Shown here piece by piece: positions 47,601 to 58,365 of a stretch of 64,000 nucleotides of DNA. The notes beneath the pieces were generated by a model, which saw only the letters and a program-made list of their open reading frames with translations, was not told the DNA's origin and ran no database searches. Source of the DNA: Cyprinodon diabolis (lineage: Eukaryota > Chordata > Actinopteri > Cyprinodontiformes > Cyprinodontidae); assembly GCA_030533445.1 (NCBI GenBank), contig CM060076.1, forward strand, positions 12,440,501-12,504,500, read 5' to 3'. The position numbers and the translations under genes were made by a program. Position 1 is the first letter of the stretch. Each line of letters starts with the position of its first letter.

Positions 47601-50600
47601 ATCTGTATAAGGAACCTACATGGCTTCTCTCATTCATGTGGCATCACAGCAAATATATAAGTCATAATCAAAAAAGAAGCTTTGCTCCCTCAATCATCAA
47701 ATGCTGAAAAAATATATTTTTTAATAAAGGTCCAGAGTAGACTCAGCTTGCCGGAACATCTGGAAGATCTATAATTGAGAAATAAATATGTTCCAGTTAA
47801 TAGGGTAATCCTATTGATTTCTAGACATGTGGGGGAAAGAAGGAATAAAAGCTTGCTGAGGTTAAGTATAAGAGATAGGCAAGGCATGTACTGTAGAGAT
47901 TTAGCGATAGCATGAGATGAAAGGAAGTGTAGGCCAGAGGTTAAGAAGGCTGGAACAAGTCCAGCATAACAGAAAAATAATAGTATAGAGCAAGAGAACA
48001 GGGAATCCTTCCCCTTATACCTCATGCTGGTTCTTTCTGGGCACCTCTTCAAAATCAATTTAAGAAATTACCATTCAGCCAAAGTCCCATCATTAGGATT
48101 TTATAATTTCATCTTCCTCCTCCAGTGCCTTTATCCCAGAGCCCCTCAGTTCATCTCTGCAGAACAACCCGGGTGAATAATTAACCGCAGCCGTGAGCAG
48201 AAAGACGATGAGTTACACGAACGTTCTATCGTTTTCAAGCAGCTGTCCACCTTCAACAGAAGCTGCAGTCTGCTGTGTTTTGGTGTATTAAGTCTCTTTC
48301 CTCTTTTTTGTTCTTGTCTCATTCTTTTTTTATGTTGTTTTTTTTATAATTTTTTTGGCTTGTCTTAAACCCGACAGTTCTCAAGCTGTGTATGTAGGTA
48401 AGAAAACACTCTGGGATATAAATACAAGATATCACAGGCAGAACTCACATTTGGCTTATCATGTTGACGTATACTTGCTATCTGTCTTTCAGGAAAACCT
48501 TTTTGCCCCTCCTGATACCTCTTTGTTCTTCAAAACAAGCTGTGGGGGCCATGCTGTTTAATGTGGCTTTGAGCTGAATAAACCATGGTGGGGTAAAAGA
48601 GAAAAAGATGGAGAACCGACAGCTTGCTGGGGATCACAAGGTGAGAGTCTTAGTCAAGGTTTAGCTTTAAACCTGATGTGGGTGAACATATTTTATGGGA
48701 ATCAATAACAAAGCTCAACTGGATTCTCTGCAGTCCTGGCCATATACATTGCTCCATGCTAGCTGTTTCTTTGTAGAGAACAGGCATTCACATTAGAGCT
48801 CTTTAATGTGCAGTGTCTTTTGTAAATAGGGGATATTATTTCACATAAATGGGTTTTCATATATTAGAAATGACTGCTTTTGATTTGCCAAATAATTACA
48901 GCATGTCTAAACTGATAGATTGAAGAAATGGCAAGCTGTCAAGACCAGAGAGGCGTACCAATATAGCTATGCATTACTCCTTGTCCCATTAGTACTTATT
49001 TATCAGTGTTTTCTAAATCTCATAAATCCCAGTTCTCATTTCTTTTTTCTTAATGTCTTAGTTTTTTTTCCTCTTTATTAATCATTTTTATATGTTTGAG
49101 TTTTTACCTCTTTTTTGCCTTTATGACTCCCACATGCTCCCTCGAGTCCAAGACGTGCACTGTTAGCAATATTTAATAGTCACTAACGCCTTAAACTTAG
49201 ACAACTTTTATCGTAATTTTGATTACAAACTGATAAACTTGTATACAAACTGACAATAGACATGTGCTGTTAGTGACTGTTAAATACTGCAGTAATTTAG
49301 TTGACCTAACACTTTACAAAAATTCAATATAAAAACAACTTCTGGAAACATTTTCATAAATTTTTGCAAAAAAAAGATGGTAAATAATAAGCTCTTTAAG
49401 GACTAACGATGCATGTCAAAGAGCTAATAACTTATTTAATATTCATTAATAAATCTATAAAAAGTTAAAGGGCAATACCAAAGCAAAAAGATGCACAAAT
49501 AATAGCTGCTTTATTACACCTGAGGGGGACATGGTAATTTCATGTGTTATCTCTTTAACAAAATGTATTCATAATAATGATATGGTAAAAATATCCATAA
49601 GCATACTCAATTCTCTCAAACTATCTCAAGATATTAAGATCATTGTGCAGCACTGAATACAACGTGTCTCATGCACACAAACCAATAAAAGATCTCAGTC
49701 CACTAATTTCCTGTCATTCACTAGCATCTCTTTTCAACAGGGAGTTGGAACTGTTAGTGATGATGCTGAAAGAGATTTTTTCTAATATTTTTTCTAAATC
49801 TTGACCATTTTTGGTCATCTTTAGCTTTACCTAAGACTGCTTAAACTTAAACTGCATACTTATATACAAACATGTTTTTTTAAACAAGGTTTTAAATTAA
49901 GGCTAAGTGAGTGGAATGGGTTACTTTAATACATATTTGATTAAGTGTGCTGTTGTTATGTTGCGGATAGCAGGTGGACGAGAGCTGCTATTTCAGGATC
50001 ATCATCTCACATGTAAAACTGCACTGATATCAAATTGTTTGTCCAAAAAAAAAAAAAAAACAATCCACTGGACTTTGTTTCCAAGTTTGAAGATGTTGAA
50101 AGACATGCTATACAAAAATGTCACAAAGAATCTTAAGCAAAGAACATTGCAACTATGTACCACTATGTAAATGTTATAAAGTTGTAACTTTATCACCCAT
50201 CCTGACATGTTTAGTTGCAATACTTCAGATTTGTAAGTGTCATAATGTTAGATTTAAAGATTACTTTTTAATAATATTTTGTTCTGTTTTGCCTTACTTT
50301 GGATTATGCTGAGTTTGTTTTGTCTACAGTCTCTTGTATGTCCCCATTTAAACACCTTCATATATCAACACACGTGCCCCATTCAGTAGTCACTGTTTCC
50401 TCTATTTATACTTCCTGTTTTTCTGTATTTGGAGAAGTTTTTTAGATTCTACTTTTATCTCCTGTCTGTGTTAAGGCATTTGGTGATCATCCTTATGCCA
50501 TCGGCACAATGGGAAATGGTTTTTACCCAGAAGCAAATCTTTGATAATGATTTATAAATAATAGTAATTACTAATAGTAATTAGTAAAAAGGATAACAAA

Positions 50601-50828
50601 ACCCAGCTGACAGCTAATTCCGTTTGACGTCAAAAAAGACAGTGCCCTGTTACAGATGCGTGATTGCGTTCTAATACTGTAAAGGTGCAAATTGTTGTTA
50701 CGGAAATTACTAAACAGGAAGTTTGCAAGCACAGTTTTATTTCATCCATTTGATAAAAACAGAATTTTTAAAATTAAATACAAATATTAGATGTTTCATT
50801 TTTTGTTTGAAATGCTTTGTGGGCAGTA
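47601..50828. other. noncoding stretch
   Basis: No gene is supported. The 122-codon minus-strand frame at 47690-48058 has low-complexity hydrophobic composition and no motif. A GC-richer block at about 48120-48280 could be a conserved noncoding element. Confidence 0.5.
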
Positions 50829-51000
50829 GAGACTGACACGGGAGTGGATTTTCACTCCTGTCCCGTCCCACTCCCACAGAAAAAAATTGTGTCCCGTCCC
50901 GATCCCGGGCCAGAGTAGAAATCTAAATCCTGTCCCGTCCCACTCCTGGTGAAATTACTCCCACTCCCATCCCGCTCCCATTCAGAATGGGTCCCTTATG
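50829..51000. repeat. CCCGTCCC-rich interspersed repeat
   Basis: CCCGTCCC and CACTCCC/ACTCCTG words recur about a dozen times over 170 bp in otherwise AT-rich DNA. It looks like the degenerate tandem core of a known type of teleost repeat; no terminal repeats were found. Confidence 0.6.
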
Positions 51001-51402
51001 AGTTGAGAGGAAAAAGGGATAATTCAGTCAGAACAGTCATCTTGTTCTGACCTCTTTGTGTGGTTTCTGGAGGTTATTATTTCAGAGCACTTCGCAACAG
51101 CTATTTTCATCAGTTATACAGTAGCAATGTTTTTTATGTTTTTAAACATCTGTTAATGCAATATGTGCCGTTTGGATTTAATTAACAACATCGAGCCTCC
51201 CCTGTTTCAGAGAGCAGCAGCTGCCACTGATTCAGGCAATATCTTTTAAAGGTAATATGCTAACAATCTTTAAAAAATATAAAAATATATATATATATAT
51301 CTATGCATGTATTTTATCATAAAATGAAATAGCAGAAATTTGCATTATTTACATACACAATTTCCCAACATCTAATATTACAATAGAGCAATGTAGTTTA
51401 AT

Positions 51403-52116
51403 TGTCATGATCTGCCATTTTGGACTTTTTGGTTCTGTGTAAATTTTCATTTTGGGTTCTCAGTTATGCTTTATTTTATGTGACTCTGCATTTTTAAGAT
51501 TTATACCATTTTTGAATTGTTATTTATTTTCTCTCTTGCCATATATTTTCAGCAGTTTAGCATTTTTTTATTCCTTGGTCTAGTTTTAGTTAGTTATTTA
51601 TTATCTGATTGTTAGGTTATTTTTTTTCCATAGCTTCAATTATCTCCAGCTCCTTCTCTTATCCTCTAGTTTTCCCCTTGGTTATTCCTTATTTTGTATT
51701 AGTGAATTTTATTCCTTTTTAGCCTTATTTGAGTTATGTTCTAGTTACCGTTAAACCATAGTTACCGTTTTCTCTGCTCACTCTTTGTATCCTCCTAGTG
51801 CCCCTCGTTTCCCCTTAGCTACTTTCTAGCTGCTTCTGTTCACACCTGCTTCCAGTTAACTGAATACTCCACTCCTTGTTCTGTCTCCCATATATTTACT
51901 CCTCCTTTGCAGTTCCTCAGTGCTGGATTTTCTTCATTTCTTTTTGGCTTTTTCTCCTGAGCTTTTGTAGTTTTTTTTCGTTTCCTTAGTGCCCAGTCTG
52001 TTATTTTTGGATTTATGTTTTTGTACCATCTACCTCACCATTAAAACTGCAATAATCATTCCTGCCTCTCCTATACTCTGCATTTGGGTCAATAACAATA
52101 TCCACCAACCCTGATA
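51403..52116 (+). mobile_element. degraded solo LTR (714 bp) with 5-bp duplication
   Basis: The block starts TGTCATGATC, the same ten bases as the LTR at 8968, and ends CCCTGATA, which looks like a mutated CATGACA end. TTAAT lies on both sides (51398-51402 and 52117-52121). A polyadenylation-like ATTAAAA near 52041 and the TGCATTTGGGTC word near 52080 fit the 3' part of a teleost LTR. No internal genes are present. Confidence 0.6.
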
Positions 52117-52121
52117 TTAAT

Positions 52122-52939
52122 ATTAAACTTTAGACTTCACTGAAATGATAAAAAAAATATATATTGGATTTAGACAATATTACTTCCATTGGGTAGGGAA
52201 GAGATATCTGAAACATTGCAAGAGACCCTCAGAAGTGTGTAAAACAAAAATATGTCACTGATTAAATTATTTAAATTTAAATCTGCCCCTATTTGCTACA
52301 TCAGCGGAACACTTTGTTCTTGAAGCTACAAGTTCCGCCCATATATTTTCCAAAACTTTGCTCTTGATTGAAACTTTCCTCCAATTAAGGCAAAGAATTC
52401 AATCTGCCCCATGCTTTCAAGCAAGATGCTTTCAGAACGTGGTAAAAAGTTCCATTTATGTTACATGATTTTTGTTTTTCCTTAGTTTTCATACCTTGGA
52501 TGTCACAATGAGAAATACATCCAAACCATTAATTTTCTGGGCTAGCTTTCAAATGCAGTGTTTCCATAAATCTTTTTAGTACTTGATGAAATAGATTTAA
52601 ACTACAGGAACAGTAAGATTAACCAATTTTTTCTGTTTTAAGACCATGGCTTTTGAAAACATTGGTATCCCAGAGGAAAAAAACATGAAATGAGATCTCC
52701 AAAATGTTTCATGTACTCCTAGACAACTTCTAGACACCAAAAGGAGACTAATATTTATTTCTCCTGTGTCTCAGTTTTTCTTCTGAAGCAATAAGATGTA
52801 CTAAAGCTCGATTTAGTTTCATTTTAAAATTCAGAAAATAGCTCAACAAGCTAAAATATTCTTATTAGTCTTCCTCAACTTTTTGATCACTGTGATCCCA
52901 AGCAGATTATTCAGAGTACTCTCCTTGTGAACTCAGTCT
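52122..52939. other. noncoding stretch before the L1-like LINE
   Basis: No feature is supported; part of it may be decayed LINE sequence. Confidence 0.4.
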
Positions 52940-53575
52940 ACTCTCATCACAGCTTTAATATATTTGTTGGAAAGCATTAAAGACAACATTCCTAGAATTG
53001 ACTCAATATTCAAAACGTTATATGAGTCTGAAATAAAAATTGAAGAATTTGATGTTCCAATTTCTATAAAGTTTTCTGGACTGACTTCCAATTATTATTG
53101 TCTCATATTATCTTAAAATAATGTATTGGAAAATATTATTTAATGCCAACTATGAAACATGGAATCATCATATTATTACACGAGCAAGGAAAAGACAAAA
53201 AATATGTCAATAATCTGAGGCCCATAACTTTACTGAATATAGATCACAAATGATTGATCAGGATTTATCAAGGATTGGTCTATATTCAATAATATTAGTT
53301 TGGTTCTTGACTTAATAGACTATAATTTGTTTATTGAAGATAAAGGTTTTGTTTTATATTTAGATTTCAACAAAGCTTTTGACTCTATGGAGAATCCCTT
53401 TATAATTATGTTTTGGCTTTGGAGAAAGTTTTATAAAAGTGATTACTCTGATGTATAATGATATTAATATTTCAGTCTCCCTCTCTCTGAAGGAACAACC
53501 AAGACTTGAATTGAAACGGAGAATCCAAAAGGGTTGCCTCTGCTCTCCTTTATTTATTTTACCTACAGAGCTATT

Positions 53576-54805
53576 GGCTTTGTTCGAAAACCTAGGACGT
53601 GTCCTCCAAGGACGCGGTCTACCTAGACTGGATCCTTCGAAGTCCTTGAAAATAAGGAGACCGGAAGAGTTTTGGCTGTGAATTCGACCAGGTCTACCCT
53701 TCGGCGGGTTTTACCGCCGTATGCTCTGTTGCTTAGCAACCGTGAACGTTGACACAAAGCAGGAAAAGAATGAATACCGAGGTTTTCAAAACTGTTTATT
53801 TATTTATTTTTTTTTTGTGAAGTGAACAAAGACTTCACTCACAAGAATCCAGAGTGGAATAAAGGTTCCAACCACCGGGAGCAGGAACAAATAAAATCAA
53901 ATGTAATGATAGAAACCTTAGTCATTTAAATAAAATGCAGCTGTCATTTTGCACATCTCTGATGTTGCTGCTATTTTCAAATATCCATTACTGTAAAAGT
54001 GTCCATAGCTGCATATTGGTTATTTATTCCCCAGTTTTATATTGTTAAAACACTTTACAGTATTTTATTGTTTATATTTTAACTCTTCCCTATTATGTTA
54101 TTCTTATACATTTTTCTAAGGTCCACATTTTGTGTGACCATTTTCAATAATCTTTCTGCTGCTGATAATTTGCCCATTGTGGGACAATAAAGGGATTTTC
54201 TATTCTATTCTATAAAAGGGGTAGAAAGATATAAGTAAATATAAACAATGTATTTATAAAAAATATATCTGCAAAATCTCTAATATTCAACAACAAAAAA
54301 TACGAAGTTAAGCATATTGTGCAAAACAGCAATAAAAAGATAAAAATCCTATCAGATTTATAGTACCCACCCTGCAAATATATTAGAATCTGTCCTTAAA
54401 TTATTGCGGAACCCATTTACACAGTAACAGATTAAAACCTTTAGATAAATCGAACATTACCACCACATATCTGACTCAATAACCATTAAAACAACTATTT
54501 TCATTCATTTCAGATGGAACTATTCACAGAGTTGTATTATATTAAACTGAACTTCCAATTTTCACCACTGTTCGGCGCCAAGTAACCTTTACTCTGATCA
54601 CAGCTTGCTTGGTCTCGCAATGAATCCTGGGATATCCAAGAATACCGAGGATACATCGGACCCGTCCTTCAAATCGGGCAAAAAGAAGGACGCATTTTAA
54701 AGCCGCATAAAGAGGACTCTTGGAATCCGACCAGACCTCGGCGCCGCGCAATCGGCCTTCGAATCCGGTCTTCTAAGGATGCGTCCTAGGTTTTCGAACA
54801 GAGCC
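53576..54805. mobile_element. 1.2-kb Harbinger-like non-autonomous element
   Basis: The terminal inverted repeat GGCTYTGTTCGAAAACCTAG continues into GACG and is seen at both ends with one difference. ATT lies directly outside both ends (53573-53575 and 54806-54808), a 3-bp duplication as in PIF/Harbinger elements. Removing the element rejoins the LINE as GAGCTATTGGCTCTAGC, continuing its reading. No transposase was found inside. An alternative reading with shorter repeats and an 8-bp, one-mismatch duplication would suggest hAT. A block ending near 54225 with GGGACAATAAAGGG and TTCTA units looks like a separate LINE or SINE tail. Confidence 0.65.
54040..54225 (+). repeat. possible LINE/SINE 3' end inside the Harbinger-like element
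   Basis: GCCCATTGTGGGACAATAAA is followed by GGGATTTTC and (TTCTA)n, the form of a non-LTR retroposon tail with a polyadenylation-like signal. No body could be identified. Confidence 0.35.
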
Positions 54806-54951
54806 ATTGGCTCTAGCTTTAAGAGTATCCAATATATTGAGCCATGAAATGTATTTGGTTACCCTCTGATAATAATTCAGCTCCCTAATGATACCACTAT
54901 TTATCTGAAAGACAAAATAAGATAAAAATAAGATAAAAAGGTTTTCTAGAG

Positions 54952-55152
54952 CAGTGTTTTTCAATCTTGGTCCTCAAGGCACCCTGTCCTGCATGTTTTA
55001 GGTGTTTCCCAGCTTTCACACACCTGTTATCGATTGATAGCAGATTATCAGGCTTTGCTGAACTGCAATCATCTGAATCAGGTGTGCTGAACCTCAGAAG
55101 CATCCAAAACATGCAGAGCAGGGTGCCTTGAGGACCAGGATGAAAAATACTG
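54952..55152. mobile_element. 201-bp hAT-type MITE
   Basis: The ends are CAGTGTTTTTCAATCTTGGT and, inverted on the right, CAGTATTTTTCATCCTGGTC; imperfect repeats extend about 47 bp including GTCCTCAAGGCACCCTG. It is flanked by a perfect 8-bp duplication, TTCTAGAG, at 54944-54951 and 55153-55160. CAG ends plus an 8-bp duplication are typical of hAT elements. No coding capacity. Confidence 0.9.
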
Positions 55153-55589
55153 TTCTAGAGCCTCTGAATTATACCTACATTTACGAAAATGTTAGTTAAT
55201 GTCTATACACGATTATCAAAAAGGTACCTTCTATGGGATTCCAGTGAAAGAAAAAATAAAATATTTAGGTGTGACTATAAAGGATCATAAGACAAAAGAC
55301 AATTTGAATATTTTGCCTGTCATAAAGAAAATGCATGCTGAATTCTTGGCTACAAAGAGATATTTCCATTTTTTGATAAATTTTGATTGCCAAAGTTTAT
55401 TCAGTCTCTCAACTTACATATACAGCTTATTGTTTCGGTATCGCATGTTTAGACAACAGTAGTGTCGGATGCCCTGCTATCGGAGGCTATGGGTCCAAAC
55501 CACAACCCTCCGGTTCGGGCCCTGGCTCCGGATTGAAATGTCATTATGTAAATAACTTCAAATGTATGGGAAGAGAAGTGATTGTGGTC

Positions 55590-55745
55590 TGAGGGTCCAG
55601 CGGCGCAAGTGTACGCCAGCTTCTCTTCTGTCAGGGAGCCCCAGGGTGGCTGTGGGTACTGTGTGGCCTGCCATGCTGATGTGTGAGTGGCAAGAATGTT
55701 TATGGATGAATGAGTGTGAATGTGTAAATTTAAGTTTTGCATGGT
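55590..55745 (+). repeat. teleost interspersed repeat fragment
   Basis: GGGAGCCCCAGGGTGGCTGT near 55637, followed by GGCCTGCCATGCTGATGTGT and a GAATG-rich section, matches the general form of an abundant teleost repeat. Confidence 0.45.
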
Positions 55746-55946
55746 ATCTTCATTAAACCCTTACTCATGGTTTCTGTACTGTCAAGTTAACTTTACCTTC
55801 TCGAAGGTAATTTTAGGAAACACCTGAGAAACATTTGAGACAAAATAGAAAAGAAGAGGAGGATGAATTAGGAAACTCAATTACATGTCATGAACTATAG
55901 AAAAGCAAAATGCTGATGAAGGTTCTCAGTCATCCAGGTCATAGTC

Positions 55947-56047
55947 ATTCCGTAAAAAATTCAAAAAATATCCAAAAAAATCCAAAAAAAATCAAAAAAA
56001 ATCTTGAAAACCAAGTCCAGTGGATATTTTTTGAATTTTTACGGAAT
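55947..56047. repeat. long inverted repeat (hairpin)
   Basis: Arms of 26-27 bp, beginning ATTCCGTAAAAAATTC at 55947 and ending GAATTTTTACGGAAT at 56047, differ by one base of A-run length and flank a 48-bp spacer rich in CAAAAAAA words. The boundaries resemble a tiny palindromic MITE. GGTTCTCAGTCATCCAGGTC just upstream recalls a common teleost repeat. Confidence 0.8.
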
Positions 56048-57994
56048 ATAGAAAAGCAAACTTTAAGCAATAAAATGTTCTCTTCATAGTATTTAGGTAA
56101 AAAAAATCTTGATCAGCTGCAGCTCATAATTTATCCAGTATTATTTTTTCATAATGTTGAACGTTGTCATTGATTTACTATCCTCTTAAACATAAATACA
56201 TAAGGATTTGCATGGTCAAGCTAATTCTTACCTCAAGTATCACAGCAGACCTGCCATCTGATTAAAAATTATTTTTTAACTGGAAATAGGGTTGGGTTTT
56301 TTTTCTGACTCTCTCAAAACCATAAAACCCCATCACGATAACTGATAAACCTTAATAAAATCAGAGCATGAGAAAAAGAATAATGTTCCAAAGTAAATAG
56401 AGATAATTACATGCTTACATTCAAATCCAGGCTCTCATTTCTCCCCCAAAAGCTTGCGACAACAGAAACACTGAAACGTTTTAACATTTGGCTCCACTTT
56501 GTTTTGCTTCTTAAAACATTATTAACCTATTAGTTCATTAAAGAAAAAATATTCATTAGCATATTTCATAGTATTAAAACTGAGCAGTAGAGATTTTGTA
56601 GGATCTGCCTGGTTGAATACACAGCTCTCAGGCTAAGCTTACTTTACTTAATCAACTCCAGTTACAAAAATGTTAGGTCTGTGAGACATATTTAGAGACT
56701 GTTACCCATTTTGGTTTTATTCACCACAAATAGGGTGGAATCTACTTTTCAAAGTGGCACGTCATCATTCTCAATTATTTGCATTCCCCAAAGAGTTGAC
56801 TAATTGGAACCATTAAAATCTTGACACCTGTGGATCATTTGTTTCCCTGTGTTTTATTCTGATCATTTATCCCATTGGAAAGCTCAGATGAAACATGAGG
56901 TGATTACTTTGGTAGTCTCTCTGAGCAGGTCGAATGAGGCACACATAGGCCAACAACTGACAGTTCCCAAAACCCCTTATGTCATCAGTCACTGGCCTGT
57001 TTTTGTCACATGTAAATACAGGGCCTAGATTAATCCCGATAGTGAACACAATCTTTATGAGTGCACTGAGACCTTAATGGGAGAACAGTCAACTAGACCT
57101 TTCCAGGAATTCCTTCAGGAAAACACAAGAAAATATCCTAATTCGAAACAGAGTTTCTAAGAACACACATTTATCGAGTGGAAACCTCGGACCTTACCTT
57201 TCTCCTTGGAGCTGTCTACACATCTCCAAGGAGAAAAATAAAACACAACGCAGGGGGAGCTCACTGAGAATGTGCATCTGTGGAATAAGGGGATGAAATT
57301 ACTATTTTGCAACAAGCAATTTTCATTACATTGCTACTTTGAAGGCTACATGATCTGTATTGACACAGCTTCTTTAGCTGTGTTGCTTGCATTTGAATTA
57401 ATTAATTTGAAACCAGGAGCTGGATTGTACAACATGGTGTAAATTCTCATATTGACTTGTCTATTGGTTTTAGGATCTATTGGTTTTACCATCCAGGATG
57501 GTACCTTACTCTAGAAGTCAATGGATAAGAAAGCCATCCTGAAAAGGATTTACACAAATTTTCATAAAATTAATAAAATTAAGAAATATTGCAATAATAT
57601 TGCACATAATAAACCGTAGTCAATTCCTTTACCATTCAGGGTTGTCCAGGATGTCTATTGTGTTCACATTTCTGGCTTTCTGCTACATGATGTGCAGCAA
57701 AAAACCATGATTACCACATATTGCACAGTCAGGTTACTAATTACATTGACCATTAGGTAAGTAGTTAACCTTAATAGTTTTATTTTTGGCCAAGCTGCTC
57801 CATTGCAGTTGACCTTGAGGTGGTGAATAGCCTCTGGAGGCCTGTTCATGAACAAGTATTGTGATTCAGCTGTCATGAACAAGGAAGCAACCGAAAACTG
57901 GAAAGAACTAGAACTGTAGATTGGACACATTTACCTTGGGACAAATCTACTTGTTAAAAAAAAAAAAAATTTGTTTTGTTTTTTCCCCCCCCAG
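56048..57994. other. noncoding stretch
   Basis: No gene or recognisable repeat beyond short A/T runs. Confidence 0.5.
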
Positions 57995-58220
57995 CATTTT
58001 ATTGTCATTACACTGTCACAAGGACAGTGCAATGGAATTCACTCTCTGCATTTAACCCATCCCCTTGGGGAGCATTGGGCTGCCATTGTGTGATGCCCGG
58101 GGAGCAGTGTGGGGTTAAGAGACTTGCTCAGGGAGTCAGAGTGGCAGTCTGTGGAAGTGGGTTCGAACTCACAACTCAGGATTCCAAGCCCTTTGCCCTA
58201 ACCACTAGGCCGCCACTCCC
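57995..58220 (-). mobile_element. tRNA-derived SINE
   Basis: Read on the minus strand, the 5' end has RNA polymerase III promoter boxes: A-box-like GCCTAGTGGTTAGGGC at 58210-58195 and B box GAGTTCGAACCC at 58170-58159, with tRNA-like spacing. The body continues through GGGGAGCAGTG-type sequence (plus strand near 58099) to a 3' end near 57995. The structure and wording match a widespread teleost SINE. The 82-codon frame across it is an artefact. Confidence 0.75.
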
Positions 58221-58282
58221 TTAAATAACCAATTAATTACAAATATTTCACTAAAACACACTCTCAATGACTGAATGATATA

Positions 58283-58285
<3 letters not shown>

Positions 58286-58360
<75 letters not shown>
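58286..58360. repeat. (TA)n microsatellite
   Basis: About 75 bp of uninterrupted alternating TA. It generates a long spurious Ile-Tyr repeat frame on the minus strand. Confidence 0.95.

Positions 58361-58365
<5 letters not shown>

Larger units (their letters stand above)
53160..55462 (+). pseudogene. L1-like reverse transcriptase, degenerate and interrupted
   Basis: Broken frames give, in order, KDKKYVNNLRPITLLN near 53191, the palm A motif GFVLYLDFNKAFDSM near 53347, and TLMYNDINISVSLS followed by KRRIQKGCLCSPLF up to 53575, where a transposon interrupts. After it come ALALRVSNI-like sequence and QLPNDTTIYLKD near 54878. Active enzymes have a LADD motif at this site; here the Ala and first Asp of ADD read Pro and Asn, so a catalytic residue is lost. 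After a hAT MITE the C-terminal part resumes: YGIPVKEKIKYLGVTIKD near 55234. This arrangement fits the L1 group rather than the L2-group LINE elsewhere. Frameshifts and the changed catalytic motif make it inactive. Confidence 0.65.
52940..55463 (+). mobile_element. dead L1-like LINE with two nested insertions
   Basis: Plus-strand reading recovers reverse-transcriptase sequence on both sides of the inserted elements. The two insertions occupy 53576-54805 and 54952-55152; outside them the LINE order is retained. Ends are approximate. Confidence 0.65.

Noticed and set aside
47690..48058. 122-codon minus-strand hydrophobic frame
   Set aside because: Composition follows local base bias and no domain, signal structure or splice context is visible.
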